Source of the DNA: Ryuthela nishihirai
Lineage: Eukaryota; Arthropoda; Arachnida; Araneae; Heptathelidae
Assembly (NCBI GenBank): GCA_038380435.1
Contig: JAWZYU010000034.1
Span: 25,337,404 to 25,401,403, forward strand
DNA length: 64,000 bases
Direction of reading: 5' to 3'
This document shows positions 50,028-60,829 of the stretch, piece by piece. Both the position numbers and the translations under genes were made by a program. Position 1 is the stretch's first letter. Every line of letters begins with the position of its first letter. A model generated the notes under the pieces. That model saw only the letters and a program-made list of their open reading frames with translations, was not told where the DNA came from and made no database searches.

Positions 50028-50192
50028 CTCAAGCAGCTGTTTACCACAGACGTCTAACAGGAGCATGTTATTTTATACGCCATAGTAGAAAGGCTGTAAG
50101 GACAACACAAACATTCATGCCTTACCCGGGGCTCGAATCCAAGTCCATTTGATCAGTAGCAAAGCACGCTAACCACTCGGCCACGGGACGGC
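50028..50192 (-). mobile_element. SINE family 2, full length
   Basis: Read on the minus strand: A box GTGGCCGAGTGGTTAGCG, B box GGATTCGAGCC, then GGGTAAGGCATGAATG and the family body ending AAACAGCTGCTTGAGG. Confidence 0.75.
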
Positions 50193-50420
50193 TACTCTGG
50201 GGGTAAGGGTTGAACTTATTTCTGCGAATAGACACTTTTGACCTTCACATTCCAACATCAAAATGCCACCGTTAGACGGTGTAGTTTAAATGTTTGAGAG
50301 ATTCGAAATATGCGAATTGTAATGCTTCATCAATATCTATCCAACCCAAAAAGAAATTTCAATTAATCTTTACAAACAAACAATTATCTCTTTAAAAAAA
50401 TGGCGTTTCCCTAACCACCT

Positions 50421-50806
50421 GGGGCGGGGGTGGCTTAGTCGGTAGTGTGCCAGGCTCGTAATCTGTAGTTCCCAGGTTCAAGTCCCAGCTGGGTCAGCGT
50501 TGAGATTTATCTCCGCAAAATTCCCCGCCTCGCCCACGGTCAGTAGGGGACACCGATGGGCTTGGAAAGGCCGCCGTCCGTCGGATGGGACGTTAAGCCG
50601 TGGCCCCGTGTGCGGAAGAGCCATACCCTGTGCACGTTAAAGAACACGCTGGATGGCCTTGACGGGAGGCTACCATCTGTCTCCCAACGGCTGTTCCAGT
50701 GGGTCCCCTCCCCCAACCTTCTCTGAGCCTTCGGGGTCCATGTGACCTGGCCATTTAGCCCATGGTGTGCAAAAAAGTGCCGCTCAGAGGTAAAACAACC
50801 CAACCC
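50421..50806 (+). mobile_element. SINE copy j, full length
   Basis: GGGGCGGGGGTGGCTTAGTC start, B box GGTTCAAGTCCC, tail GAGGTAAAACAACCCAACCC. Little diverged from the family form. Confidence 0.88.
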
Positions 50807-51304
50807 ATCCCACTAAAAAAAATTCACATTTCCAGCATAAATACATCATTTGCAATATTTGTTAATAACATTGCAATTTAAAAAAAAAATCCACCCTTAG
50901 AGAGCAGAATAAAAACTTTTTGGAGATTAGGAATATCTAAATTCTAATATTTCATCGATATCTAGCTATCCAACTGAGAAAGAATTTTTAATTAATCTCT
51001 GAACACTAAAAGCAAAAAATGTTGAATATCTACAGATGAATAAACAGACAGACGATAAAGTGAAAACATTAGCTCGTTTTTTAGAAGCGGAATAGAAAAA
51101 AAAATATACCTTTCGCTTTTTATTAATTTATTTCGCTTTTAATTTTTTTTCGCTTTTTAATAATTATAAGTATAATAATACCTTTCGCTTTTTATTCAGA
51201 TGTATCAATTTATTTCCGTTCAAAATTGGGCACAATTATTGGTAAAGACACATAACTTTTCGCTTAATAATATATTTTGGACAGCCTCATCACCCTCATC
51301 AATG

Positions 51305-51690
51305 GGGACGAGCATTGGTTCACTTGGTAGCGCACCAGACTCCTAATCTGCAGCATCCAGGTTCGAGTCCCACGTGGGTCAGCGTCAAGATTTATCTCTG
51401 CTAAACCTCCTCACCCTGCCCTCGGTCAGTATGAGTACCAATGGTCTTGAAAGACTATCGTCCGTCAGATGGGCCTAAAGCTGTGACTCGGTGTTCAGGA
51501 GAAAGCCATAATACCATGGGCACATTAAAGAACACATTGGATGGCATTAACGGGAAGTTTTCATCTGTCTCCTAACAGCTGTCCAGCGAATCCCCTTCTC
51601 CTAACCTTCTCTGAGCCTTGGGGGTTCTTGTGAATTTGGCCATTTAGTCCATTGTATGCAGAAAAGGTGCCTCTCAGAGGTAAAATGACC
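51305..51690 (+). mobile_element. SINE copy k, diverged
   Basis: Head with GGTTCGAGTCCCACGTGGG, body and tail present with many changes. Confidence 0.75.
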
Positions 51691-51837
51691 CTATATAACC
51701 TCTGTGATATTCCAACTGCTATAAAACTCTTTTTCAATGAAACGAAGTGCTGGAGCCAAAAAGATAACATGTACACTCCTTTATAAATTTTGTCACATTT
51801 CTTCGATAAAACCTCCAGTAGATGTCTCTAGTGCTGA

Positions 51838-52250
51838 GTTGGGTTGTTTTACCACTGAGTGGCACTTTTTGCATGGCCAGGGCCCATGTGACCTGGCCAT
51901 TTAGCCATGGGCTAAATGGCCAGGTCACATGGGCCCCGAAGGCTCAGAGTAGGTTGGGGGAGGGGACCCACTGGAACAGCTGTTGGGAGACAGATGGTAG
52001 CCTCCCGTCAAGGCCATCCAGCGTGTTCTTTAACGCGCACAGTGTATGTCTCTTCCGCACACGGGGCCACGGCTTAACGTCCCATCCGACGGCCGGTAGC
52101 ATTTCCAAGCCCATCGGTGTCCCCTACTGACCGTGGGCAGGGCGGGGAGTTTTGCGGAGATAAATCTCAACGCTGACCCAGCTGGGACTCGAACCTGGGA
52201 ACTACAGTTACGAGCCTGGCGCGCTACCGACTGAGCCACCCCCGCCCCCC
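51838..52250 (-). mobile_element. SINE copy l with internal palindrome
   Basis: Full copy; flanked by AGTGCTGA on both sides (left at about 51,830, right at about 52,253). Its tail contains an inverted duplication at 51,889-51,944. Confidence 0.82.
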
Positions 52251-52379
52251 TCCAGTGCTGATAAAATTTACTAACTGGAAGAGTGACATATCACCTGTCG
52301 CGATAAGAGCTGCTCGTTTTCAAAGAGAATGAAGTTTATTTTTCTCCTTTAGCACTCTTTAACTACGGATTTAATTTAT

Positions 52380-52470
52380 TTTATCTCCGGGCTGCACTTT
52401 TCTGCACCCAATGGGCTTAATAGCCAATTCACAAAGACCGCGAGAGCTCAGAGAATGTTGAGGGGAGGTG
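52380..52470 (-). mobile_element. SINE tail fragment
   Basis: CGGGCTGCACTTTTCTGCAC, CAATGGGCTTAATAGCC and CTCAGAGAATGTTGAGGGG match the tail and early body only. Confidence 0.5.
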
Positions 52471-52649
52471 TGATGACCGGGGGTTCAGATCCTGTCCGAC
52501 TGCATCAGATTTGATGACCCAGTCCGAACAGGAGAGAGACGAACGATGAAATTACTACTTAATTCACTTCAGTGTAATTCACAGATTCCCGGGTTTTTAA
52601 GCCCGTGCCACTGTATGCCTCAGCTTTACTGTGTTGAATGAAGAACAGG

Positions 52650-53032
52650 GTTGGGTTGTTTTACATCTGAGCGGCACCTTTTGCACACCATGGGCTAAAT
52701 GGCCAGGTCACATGGACCCCGAGGCTAAAAGAAGGTTGGGGGGAGGGGACCCACTGGAACAGCTGTTGGGAGACAGATGGTAGCCTCCCGTCAAGGCCAT
52801 CCAGCGTGTTCTTTAACGTACACAGGGTATGGCTCTCCCGCACACGGGGCCACGGCTTAACGTCCCATCCGACGGACGGCGTCCGTTCCAAGCCCATCGG
52901 TGTCCCCTACTGACCGTGGGCAGGGCGGAGAATTTTGCAGAGATAAATCTCAACGCTGACCCAGCTGGGACTCAAACCTGGGAACTACGGATTACGAGCC
53001 TGTGCGCGCTACCGACTGAGCCACCCCCGACC
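52650..53032 (-). mobile_element. SINE copy m, full length with target duplication
   Basis: Flanks TGAATGAAGAACAGG (ending 52,649) and TGAATGAAGAATAGG (53,033-53,047) are a 15-bp duplication with one difference. Confidence 0.9.
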
Positions 53033-53265
53033 TGAATGAAGAATAGGAATTGAATTGATTTGAAGTTTTTTTCACCCAAACATACATATATTGGTAGATA
53101 AAACACAGACAAGTTCACAGACAGGTGAAAAAGGAGAACATAATAAGCCGTAGCTTTTGAATAAATGTTCCCTGAAATACACTTAAATTTAAAACAATGC
53201 AGGTGACCTTAATTTATACATTTATACATTTATTTGAGCACATGAATTTTTGTGGTCTGACTCTA

Positions 53266-53715
53266 TCATTGACTTGGTAATAAGGGTAGTTTATATTTAA
53301 ATTTAAAAGTTCTATATTGTTCCATTGCAGCAGTATCCTCTGGTATCTCGTCATTCCAAATCTTAATGCCAATGTATTGATCTCTGGCCTATAGATTTCT
53401 TATATATAGGGGCAACATGATCTTGTTCTTAAGTCGAGTATCATAACTGAAAGTCTTCGTTCTTTCTAAGCAGCAGTAAAGTTCCGAGTACTCTATCATT
53501 TTATTCTTCATTCTGTATACAAAATTCCCCACAACATACTTTTAAATATTATATATATTTAGTATTCCATTTTCTGCCATCAAGTGTTGTACCGGATTTC
53601 TGAAATTTAATCTTAGAATATATCTCATAATTCTCTTTTGCAGACAAAATAAACTATTCAAATTGGCTGAACTAGTATCTCCCCAAACACTAATTCCATA
53701 TATTAAATGTGGGTA
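53266..53715 (-). pseudogene. CR1/Jockey-like LINE, RT C-terminus remnant
   Basis: Minus-strand translation gives YPHLIYGISVWGD, LQKRIMRYIL, ENGILNIYN, then YDTRLKNKI and IKIWNDEIPED with FKFKYKL before a TGA at 53,266. This is the conserved end of CR1/Jockey-group reverse transcriptases (YGI-WG, LQKR-R-I, YDTR, WN-LP). Two in-frame stops (one after NIYNI and one after LYIRNL) break it. It is a different LINE family from the RTE-like copies. The sequence downstream is A/T-rich with ATAAATG words, possibly its 3' tail. Confidence 0.75.
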
Positions 53716-53830
53716 CACCCTAGCGACTGAGCCGTATTAAATACGGCTAGTACACGCTAGCGACTGAGCCGTATTAAATACGGCTAGTACACGCTAGCGA
53801 CTGAGCCGTATTAAATACGGCTCAGTCGCT
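53716..53830. repeat. 41-bp tandem repeat and palindrome from an inverted SINE head
   Basis: CTAGCGACTGAGCCGTATT occurs three times at about 41-base spacing, each followed by AAATACGGCT. The last unit runs into GGCTCAGTCGCTAGCGTGCC, the head of SINE copy n, making a perfect 39-base palindrome. CGACTGAGCC is the reverse complement of the SINE A box region. Confidence 0.85.
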
Positions 53831-54186
53831 AGCGTGCCAGGCTCGTAATCTGTAGTTTCCAGGTTCGAGTCCCAGCTGGGTCAGCGTTGAGATTTATCTC
53901 CGCAAAATTCCCCGCCCTGCCCACGGTCAGTAGGGGACACCGATGGGCTTGGAAAGGCCGCCGTCGGTCGGATGGGACGTTAAGACGTGGCCCCGTGTGC
54001 GGGAGAGCCATACCCTGTGCACGTTAAAGAACACGCTGGATGGCCTTGACGGGAGGCTACCATCTGTCTCCCAACAGCTGTTCCAGTGGGTTCCCTCCCC
54101 CAACCTTCTCTGAGCCTTCGGGGTCCTTGTGACCTGGCCATTTAGCACATGGTGTGCAAAAAAAGTGCCGCTCAGAGGTAAAACAA
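53818..54186 (+). mobile_element. SINE copy n, full length
   Basis: Head fused to the palindrome at its 5' end; B box GGTTCGAGTCCC; tail GAGGTAAAACAAC at 54,175-54,187. Confidence 0.88.
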
Positions 54187-54397
54187 CAACAATAACTGAA
54201 CGAGAGTTAGATAGGGACGACACAGTTTTATTCACAATATATACAGCTACGTGCTGGAAATGAGCTCCACTCCGCGGACCTTTGCTGCCTCACTGCTTGC
54301 AAACAATAGTATAATGAGGTGGAGAACAGCACACTTTGCGATTCTTCCCTTTACAGACATCGAACTTGGCGAAAGGATAACCAACCTTTGCCTACCC
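54187..54397. other. Unassigned DNA left of SINE copy o
   Basis: Moderate G+C, no frame recognised. It continues right of the SINE at 54,783-55,044. Possibly part of an older element. Confidence 0.35.
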
Positions 54398-54782
54398 TGG
54401 TTGGGTGGGTTGCTCAGTCGGTAGCGCGCCAGACTCGTAATCTGTAGTTCCCAGGTTCGAGTCCCAGGTGGGTCAGCGTTGAGATTTATCTCCGCAAAAT
54501 TCCCCGCCCTGCCCGCGGTCGGTAGGGGACATCGATGGGCTTGGAAAGGCCGCCGTCCGTCGGATGGGACGTTAAGCAGTGGCACCGTGTGCGGGAGATA
54601 CATACCCTGTGCACGTTAAAGAACACGCTGGATGGCCTTGACGGGAGTCTACCATCTGTCTCCCAACAGCTGTTCCAGTGGGTCCCCTCCCCCAACCTTC
54701 TCTGAGCCTTCGGGGTCCATGTGACCTGGCCATTTAGCCCATGGTGTGCAAAAAAGTGCCGCTCAGAGGTAAAACAACCCAA
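54398..54782 (+). mobile_element. SINE copy o, full length
   Basis: Flanked by CTACCCTGG and CTACACTGG, a short target duplication with one change. Head, body and tail are complete. Confidence 0.88.
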
Positions 54783-55043
54783 CCTACACTGGGTTCCTTG
54801 TGAAGCACAAGAATAAAAAGACAGATTCTCCAAGAATCTCGATTCCCTCTTGGAATCGCACCCTCACTCACTTCACGGCATCCTTCTGACGCGTATCAAA
54901 ACAACTCCCTCTCATTCGAAAGCTTGCGCCAAAACTAATGCTTCAAATCTCCCGCCTAGATAACTCGCTCCCTTAGAGCCCTAGGCTAGTCGTTTACGGC
55001 ATAAACAACTGCTGGCATTCGTCACCACTTACACGGAGCAGCT

Positions 55044-55044
<1 letters not shown>
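54783..55044. other. Unassigned DNA right of SINE copy o
   Basis: Continuation of the host sequence; small hairpin GATTCCCTCTTGGAATC near 54,840. Confidence 0.35.

Positions 55045-55106
<62 letters not shown>
55045..55106. repeat. (TCA)n microsatellite, LINE tail
   Basis: About twenty TCA units form the 3' tail of LINE copy F. Confidence 0.9.
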
Positions 55107-55107
<1 letters not shown>

Positions 55108-56022
55108 AGCAGCCATGGGCTACAGAGGTCCAACCAGACCGTGCAATTTAGTTCTCCAAGCAAGTCTATCCTGAGCTACATCTACTGCATCTGGCCACTG
55201 CACACCAATTCTAACAAGGTCCTGTTTGACATTGTCTGCCCACCGCATCCTAGGTCTCCCCTTCTTTCTGAGGCCTTTAGACACACTGTTCATAACCCTA
55301 TTCGCCAATCTATAATTATTCATACGGGCAACGTGGCCAAACCAACGGAGTCTCTCTCTGCACAATATGCTGCTTAAAGGAGGTTGCAAACTCCTTTTCC
55401 TAATCTCATCATTAGTTACAAAGTTGAACCACCTAATGCCCAAGATACTGCGTAAGCATCTGGAATCAAAAGCATCTAGTTTCCTGTTATCTTGTTTACA
55501 AAGTGTCCAGGTTTCACTACCATAACTAACCCTAGAAAGAACCAAACTATTATACAGTCTAATTTTAGTCTTTAGGTGTATACGCCTATTTCTCCACACT
55601 CTCCATAGATTCTTAAAAGTCCCAGCAGCAATCCCTATTCGTCTGTTAATCTCATGCCTCACATCACCATTATCTGTTACATAGCTCCCAAGATAATTAA
55701 ATTGTGACACCTGCTCAAGACTGCAACCATTCAGATTAACTGAATCACAGCCTGCCTGACCAATTTTCATCACTTTAGTTTTCTCTCTGTTTATAACCAA
55801 ACCTACTCTACTACCAGTCTCATCAACAGCTCGAATGAAAGAGTTCATCTCATCAACATCATTTGCCAAAAGGGCTAAATCATCAGCATAATCTAAATCA
55901 GAAATTTTCGTATCTCCAGCCCATTTAAGGCCAAAATCTTTCCCTTGAAGTGAATTTCGCAGAACATAATCAATAACCAAGCTAAAGAGAAAAGGAGACA
56001 AAATGCACCCTTTAGACGGGAA
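55107..56022 (-). mobile_element. RTE-like LINE copy F, RT C-terminal half
   Basis: Intact minus-strand frame of about 300 codons from KGCILSPFLFSLV through YADDLALLAND, QVSQFNYLGSYV, SETWTLCKQDNRKLDAFD and RPRMRWADNVKQDL to the stop. 5' truncated at 56,022. It is the least damaged C-terminal copy and serves as reference for the family. Confidence 0.85.
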
Positions 56023-56484
56023 AAACAACAACAGTGAGTCATCCCAGGACAAATATTTCCAAGAAGACATAAAAATATATACAACAATAAAATATATCAA
56101 AAATATACAATAAATAAATAAATATAAAATTCGAGGGAAAAGACACGCCCCTTCTTCAAAGAGTTTTACCAGTTCTTATGAGACTTATAAAACTCATAGT
56201 CTATTTGTAACTCGAATTTTCTTTGACCTCTTCAAGGCAATTGAGCCATGAATGTTCCCACTGGAAGACTGTCCAGTTAATTAACTGTAGTGTTCAAAAA
56301 CGTCTCTGTCACTTAGAAGTAATTAACTTGAGCGTTGGCAGAACGGGTGATCTCCCATAACTTAAATTTTTACACTTTCAAGTTGCCAATCCCCTTCCAT
56401 TGTACACTCCGAGCCTAATTACAACTCCCCCACCCCCGAAATTTCTCTAAAAGCAGCATGCTGTCGCGTAGGCCCTACTTCCGG
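56023..56484. other. No gene recognised
   Basis: A/T-rich; lies just downstream of the candidate host exon on the minus strand and could be its 3' region. Confidence 0.35.
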
Positions 56485-56576
56485 TCACTTAGAGGGTTGC
56501 AAGTTCGCCGACATTGACCTTGGTTTGACACCTCGTTTTGATGGCACATCCAAAATACTCCCCTTAGTCTTCGGGA

Positions 56577-56957
56577 GCAGGGGTGGCTCAGTCGGTAGTG
56601 CGCCAGGCTCGTAATCTGTAGTTCCCAGGTTCGAGTCCCAGCTGGGTCAGCGTTGAGATTTATCTCCGCAAAATTCCCCGCCCTGCCCACGGTCAGTAGG
56701 GGACACCGATGGGCTTGGAAAGGCCGCCGTCCGTCGGATGGGACGTTAAGCCGTGGCCCCGTGTGCGGGAGAGCCATACCCTGTGCACGTTAAAGATCAT
56801 GCTGGATGGCCTTGACGGGAGGCTACCATCTGTCTCCCAACAGCTGTTCCAATGGGTCCCCTCCCCCAACCTTCTCTGAGCCTTCGGGGTCCATGTGACC
56901 TTGCCATTTAGCCCATGGTGTACAAAAAAGTGCCGCTCAGAGGTAAAACAACCCAAC
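56577..56957 (+). mobile_element. SINE copy p, full length with target duplication
   Basis: Flanks CCCTTAGTCTTCGGG (56,561-56,575) and CCCGTAGTCTTCCGGG (from 56,957) are a diverged duplication. Head and tail complete. Confidence 0.88.
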
Positions 56958-57298
56958 CCCGTAGTCTTCCGGGCATCTGGAAGTCTCTTACTTCCTAGAT
57001 AATGAAAGGCTTTATCTCTCATCTTACAATTCCTCCGTTCTATTAGGGATCCAAAGGCACTATTACTTTCAAGCTTCATTCGCACTTGTTTCCCTAAGAC
57101 CTTATTTCTTTTGCCTTCCGACATTTTCCTGATAACTTTCCTATTTCTTTCGTCATTACTCTTCATCGAACTTCCGTGTTTATCTGAAACATTACTATCA
57201 ATGCACTTTTTATTAATGGTTACTGACCACTTAGGTCTACTTTGGTCATTGAAACAAAACTGCCTCTCTTTAATCACCTTATTCTTATTATCATTGAA

Positions 57299-57683
57299 GG
57301 GGCGGGGGTGGCTCAGTCGATAGCGTGCCAGGCTCGTAATCTGTAGTTCCCAGGTTCGAGTCCCAGCTGGGTCAGCGTTGAGATTTATCTCCGCAAAATT
57401 CCCCGCCCTGCCCACCGTCAGTAGGGGACACCGATGGGCTTGGAAAGGCCGCCGTCCTTCGGATGGGACGTTAAGCCGTGGCCCCGTGTGCGGGAGAACC
57501 ATACCCTGTGCACTTTAAAGAACACGCTGGATGGCCTTGACGGGAGGCTGCCATCTGTCTCCCAACAGCTGTTCCAGTGGGTCTCCTCCCCCAACCTTCT
57601 CTGAGCCCTCGGGGTCCATGTGACCTGGCCATTTAGCCCATGGTGTGCAAAAAAAGTGCCGCTCAGAGGTAAAACAACCCAAA
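57299..57683 (+). mobile_element. SINE copy q, full length
   Basis: GGGGCGGGGGTGGCTCAGTC start, tail GAGGTAAAACAACCC. Little diverged. No clear target duplication. Confidence 0.88.
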
Positions 57684-57936
57684 CAACAACTAAAAGAATT
57701 AAAACTCTTACTTTGAAATGCCCTCCAGCGCAAGTTTTCGACACCATCTTCTAGAACTTTAGATTTCCAGTAACCGAAACGATCGGCTAGCTCGTTGATA
57801 TTTAAACGCCTTACTGGGCACACGATACTACATTTCAAAGCACGTCGATCCAAATATATAAAAATGTGCGTGGCAGCAGAATCCTTGAGGAAACGCTGAA
57901 ACATCGATTTTTTTATGAAATATACTCACTGCTGCG

Positions 57937-57992
57937 ATATTGCAAACTCACGCAACGTAAAAAGTTGCGTATATTGCAAACTCACGCAACGT
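57937..57992. repeat. 34-bp repeat upstream of the candidate exon
   Basis: ATATTGCAAACTCACGCAAC occurs at 57,937 and 57,971, 33-90 bases upstream of the minus-strand ATG at 57,904. AGTTGCGT between them is the partial inverse. Possible promoter element, but no TATA box was seen. Confidence 0.6.
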
Positions 57993-58153
57993 TAAAACAA
58001 AACTCATTCACTTCAAGGTAGCAAAAAATCAGAAAATAAATATTGCACAAGCCAGCCTTTTGCATGCACGTTACAGAACTACGCAGGTTACGGGATTAAC
58101 GCACGATAGATCTTCTTTCGTACATGGAATCTGGCAACGCTGATATAAAATAA

Positions 58154-58248
58154 CGTGAAATAATAAGCTGAAAAAATTGATTTTGCCATGAGTGGAATTT
58201 GAACCCACTCACTGCAAAACCAATTTTTTTTCAGCTTATTATTTCACG
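58154..58248. repeat. 95-bp palindrome with T-arm-like centre
   Basis: Arms CGTGAAATAATAAGCTGAAA / TTTCAGCTTATTATTTCACG pair over about 42 bases. At the centre, on the minus strand, GAGTGGGTTCAAATTCCACTC is a hairpin like a tRNA T-arm. Confidence 0.75.
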
Positions 58249-58326
58249 AGTTCCATGTCTACAGGACACATTTTGTGATTCTTTACTACTGAATAAAATA
58301 ACGTCTTTAGCTTTAAGGTTGTGCAG

Positions 58327-58710
58327 GTTGGGTTGTTTTACCTCTGAGCGGCACTTTTTTGCACACCATGGGCTAAATGGCCAGGTCACATGGACCCCGA
58401 AGTCTCAGAGAAGGTTGGGGGAGGGGACCCACTGGAACAGCTGTTGGGAGAGAGATGGCAGCCTCCCGTCAAGGCCATCCAGCGTGTTCTTTAACGTGCA
58501 CAGGGTATGGCTCTCCCACACACGGGGCCACGGCTTAACGTTCCATCCGACGGACGGCGGCCTTTCCAAGCCCATCGGTGTCCCCTATTGACCGCGGGCA
58601 GGGCGGGAAATTTTGCGGAGATAAATCTCAACGCTGACCCAGCTAGGACTCGAACCTGGGAACTACAAATTACGAGCCTGGCGCGCTACCAACTAAGCCA
58701 CCCCCGCCCC
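58327..58710 (-). mobile_element. SINE copy r, full length with target duplication
   Basis: Flanks TAAGGTTGTGCAG (58,314-58,326) and TAAGGTGGTGCAG (58,711-58,723), 13 bp with one difference. Confidence 0.92.
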
Positions 58711-58744
58711 TAAGGTGGTGCAGATAGATAGAATAGAGGTGAAT

Positions 58745-59195
58745 TCGAGATTGGGCGCAAAATAGCACAGACAACTTCAGGCTCAAAATAGCAGAGACGG
58801 CTTTGGGCTCAAAACCTGAGAGACTAACTTGGGCCCAAAATAACCAGATGACTTTGGGTTCAAAATAACACGGACGACTTAGATATCAGAATAACACAGA
58901 CGAATTGGGGCTCAAAATATCAGAGACGAATTGGGGAGCAAAACAGCACAGAAGAATTGAGGCTCAAAAATGTAACAGACAAATTGGGGCTTAAAATATA
59001 ACAGACAAATTAGGACTAGAAATATCAGAGACGAATTAAGGCTCAAAATATCAGAGAAGAATTGGGACTCAAAATATCAGAGACGAATTGTGGCTCAAAA
59101 TAACGCAGACAATTTGGGGTGCAAAATATCTCAGACGATGCCTAGCTTAAAATAGCAGAGATGACTCCGGGCTTAAAATGCCACAGAGGTTTTCA
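58745..59195 (+). repeat. Minisatellite, ACGAATTGGGGCTCAAAATA unit
   Basis: About fifteen imperfect units of some 28 bases (GAC...TTGGG-CTCAAAATA-CAGAG). Confidence 0.85.
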
Positions 59196-59523
59196 TCCCA
59201 GGACTAGATCAGAATAATTTAAATTTCATGTATATCTTGTAATTGTAGGGAAAAAAATAAGTAAATATAAATAGTATAATTTTTTTCATTATAATTTTAA
59301 ACTTTTAATCAGTATTTAGTATTTAAAAAATAAGCACCATTTTGCTTTCGATTATTTTTTACGTATCCTTTGTCTTTAATAAATGAATGGTTCCTTGAGT
59401 TTGAAAAAAAATTATCTTAACCACGAGCTTTCAGCTTTTAGTAGTATTTTTAACCTTTTCCTTTCAAACAGAACTAATATTTTAATTTTGTGATAAAGCG
59501 ATTGTAAATTAATAAGAAATGAC
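59196..59523. other. A/T-rich DNA, nothing recognised
   Basis: No gene or repeat match between the minisatellite and the family-2 SINE. Confidence 0.4.
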
Positions 59524-59731
59524 CCCTCAAGCAGCTGCTTGCCACATATCACAGATGTCTGACAGGAGCCTGCCAGTTTATACGCCATAGATTAGATCTG
59601 TGAGGAAGTCGAGACCTCAGCAGAAACAGAACAAAAGAAATATCCAGGCCTTAGCTGGGTTTCGAACCCAGGTCCTTTTGATCAGTGGATAATCATTCCG
59701 ATGAAAACTAGTCACTCGGCACGGGGCGGTT
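59524..59731 (-). mobile_element. SINE family 2, near full length
   Basis: CTCAAGCAGCTGCTTGCCAC tail, GACCTCAGCAGAAAC body, GGTTTCGAACCCAGG B box (reverse) and GTCACTCGGCACGGGGCGG at the head. Confidence 0.75.
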
Positions 59732-59756
59732 AATAATATAAGAATGAATGATTAGT

Positions 59757-60035
59757 GATATGCGGCACTTTTTTAGTGCACAATGGGCTAAATGGCCAGG
59801 TCACAAGGATCCAAAAGTGTCCGAGAAGGTTAGGGGAAAGGGCCCACTGTACAGCTGTCAACAGACAGATGTAGCCTTCCGCCCAAGGTCATCCGTCTCG
59901 TTCTTTAACGTTCACAGGCTATGGCTCTCTAGCACACGGTCCGTGGCTTAACGTCCCATCGGATGGAGGCGCCATTTAAAGCACATCGGTGTCCCCTACT
60001 GACCGAGGTAACGGAGGGAAATTTTGTGGCAATAA
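59757..60035 (-). mobile_element. SINE copy s, no head
   Basis: Tail and body (GCGGCACTTTTTTAGTGCAC, GGCTTAACGTCCCATCGG) end before the tRNA-derived part. Confidence 0.7.
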
Positions 60036-60368
60036 GGCCGTAAGGGTCAATTTCTTAGCATTGTGTTCATTGGCTTTAACGAACAACAGAGCTTTAATGT
60101 TCGTTAAATGTCATTCGTAATTAATAACTTCCAAAATAATCTAGAAGTCAAGCAATATTTTAAATTCTTTAAATAGATAAAAAAATTTATTAAATACATC
60201 ATTTTTGTTGAATATCAAATGAGTCCGACTGATATGATTGACTGAATTTCAATAAATAATTACATTTCTTTAAAATCAAAGCTCTTTTGATGATTAAGGA
60301 ATGTGAACAGATTTTAAACAATATCCTTATTACGTGACTGCCCATGCTTTACATGATGTGTCATGTAA
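60036..60368. other. A/T-rich DNA, nothing recognised
   Basis: No gene seen; an ATTGTGGA at the right edge is the target duplication of the next element. Confidence 0.4.
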
Positions 60369-60544
60369 ATTGTGGACAGGAGCGTAGGTAAGGATTATGG
60401 TTGTGGGGGGGGGGGGGGGGGGCACAATTCGAAAATTTTCCAACTCGAAAATCAAATTTTGCCAAATGAGAAAATAATGTCTGGACTGAGAAACCAACTG
60501 AGAAAATAAAATAATGATTTAACCGAACCAGACAGAGACATTAT

Positions 60545-60755
60545 TTTCTCAGTTGATCTAAAATCAGTTGACTCAGTTGATCAGTTCAATCAGTTGACTC
60601 AGTTGATCAGTTCAATCAGTTGACTCAGTTGATCAGTTCAATCAGTTGACTCATTTCAATCAGTTGACTCAGTTGATCAGTTCAATCAGTTGACTCAGTT
60701 TGACTCAGTTCAATCAGTTTGACACAGTTCAATCAATCAAACTCAGTTGATCTAA
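60545..60755. repeat. CAGTTGACTCAGTTGATCAG minisatellite
   Basis: About eight units of TCAGTTGACTCAGTTGATCA with CAATCAGTT variants, inside the hAT-like element. Confidence 0.85.
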
Positions 60756-60829
60756 AATCTACTCCCCACGGAACGAGTAGATTTTCGCTCCGTGGGGAGG
60801 GGGCGGTTGATGCAATTTTCACAACTCTC

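Larger units (their letters stand above)
49110..51130. mobile_element. Diverged relative of the 2.79-kb element, with later insertions
   Basis: Matches parts of 13,940-15,090: TTCAAAGATAATGAAGTTT, AACGAAACCCATAAAACGG-type text, CCACCGTTAGACGGTGTAG and CATCAATATCTATCCAACCC. It has been opened by a minisatellite (49,320-49,715), a family-2 SINE (50,028-50,192) and SINE copy j. Confidence 0.55.
56485..57904 (-). pseudogene. Candidate host coding exon carrying two SINEs
   Basis: Minus-strand frame starting with ATG at 57,904 (MFQRFLKDSAATHIFIYL, then RFGYWKSKVLEDGVENLRW) to SINE copy q at 57,683. It resumes at about 57,298 (KWSVTINKKCIDSNVSD, Lys/Arg-rich middle, GSKRLPDARKT) to SINE copy p at 56,957. 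Beyond copy p, after allowing for its target duplication, the same frame stays open (LDVPSKRGVKPRSM) to a TGA at 56,485-56,487. Composition looks like a real protein and not like a repeat, but I recognise no domain. For copy q no target duplication was found, so continuity there is unproven. It could be a dead gene, or a spliced gene with SINEs in introns. Confidence 0.4.
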
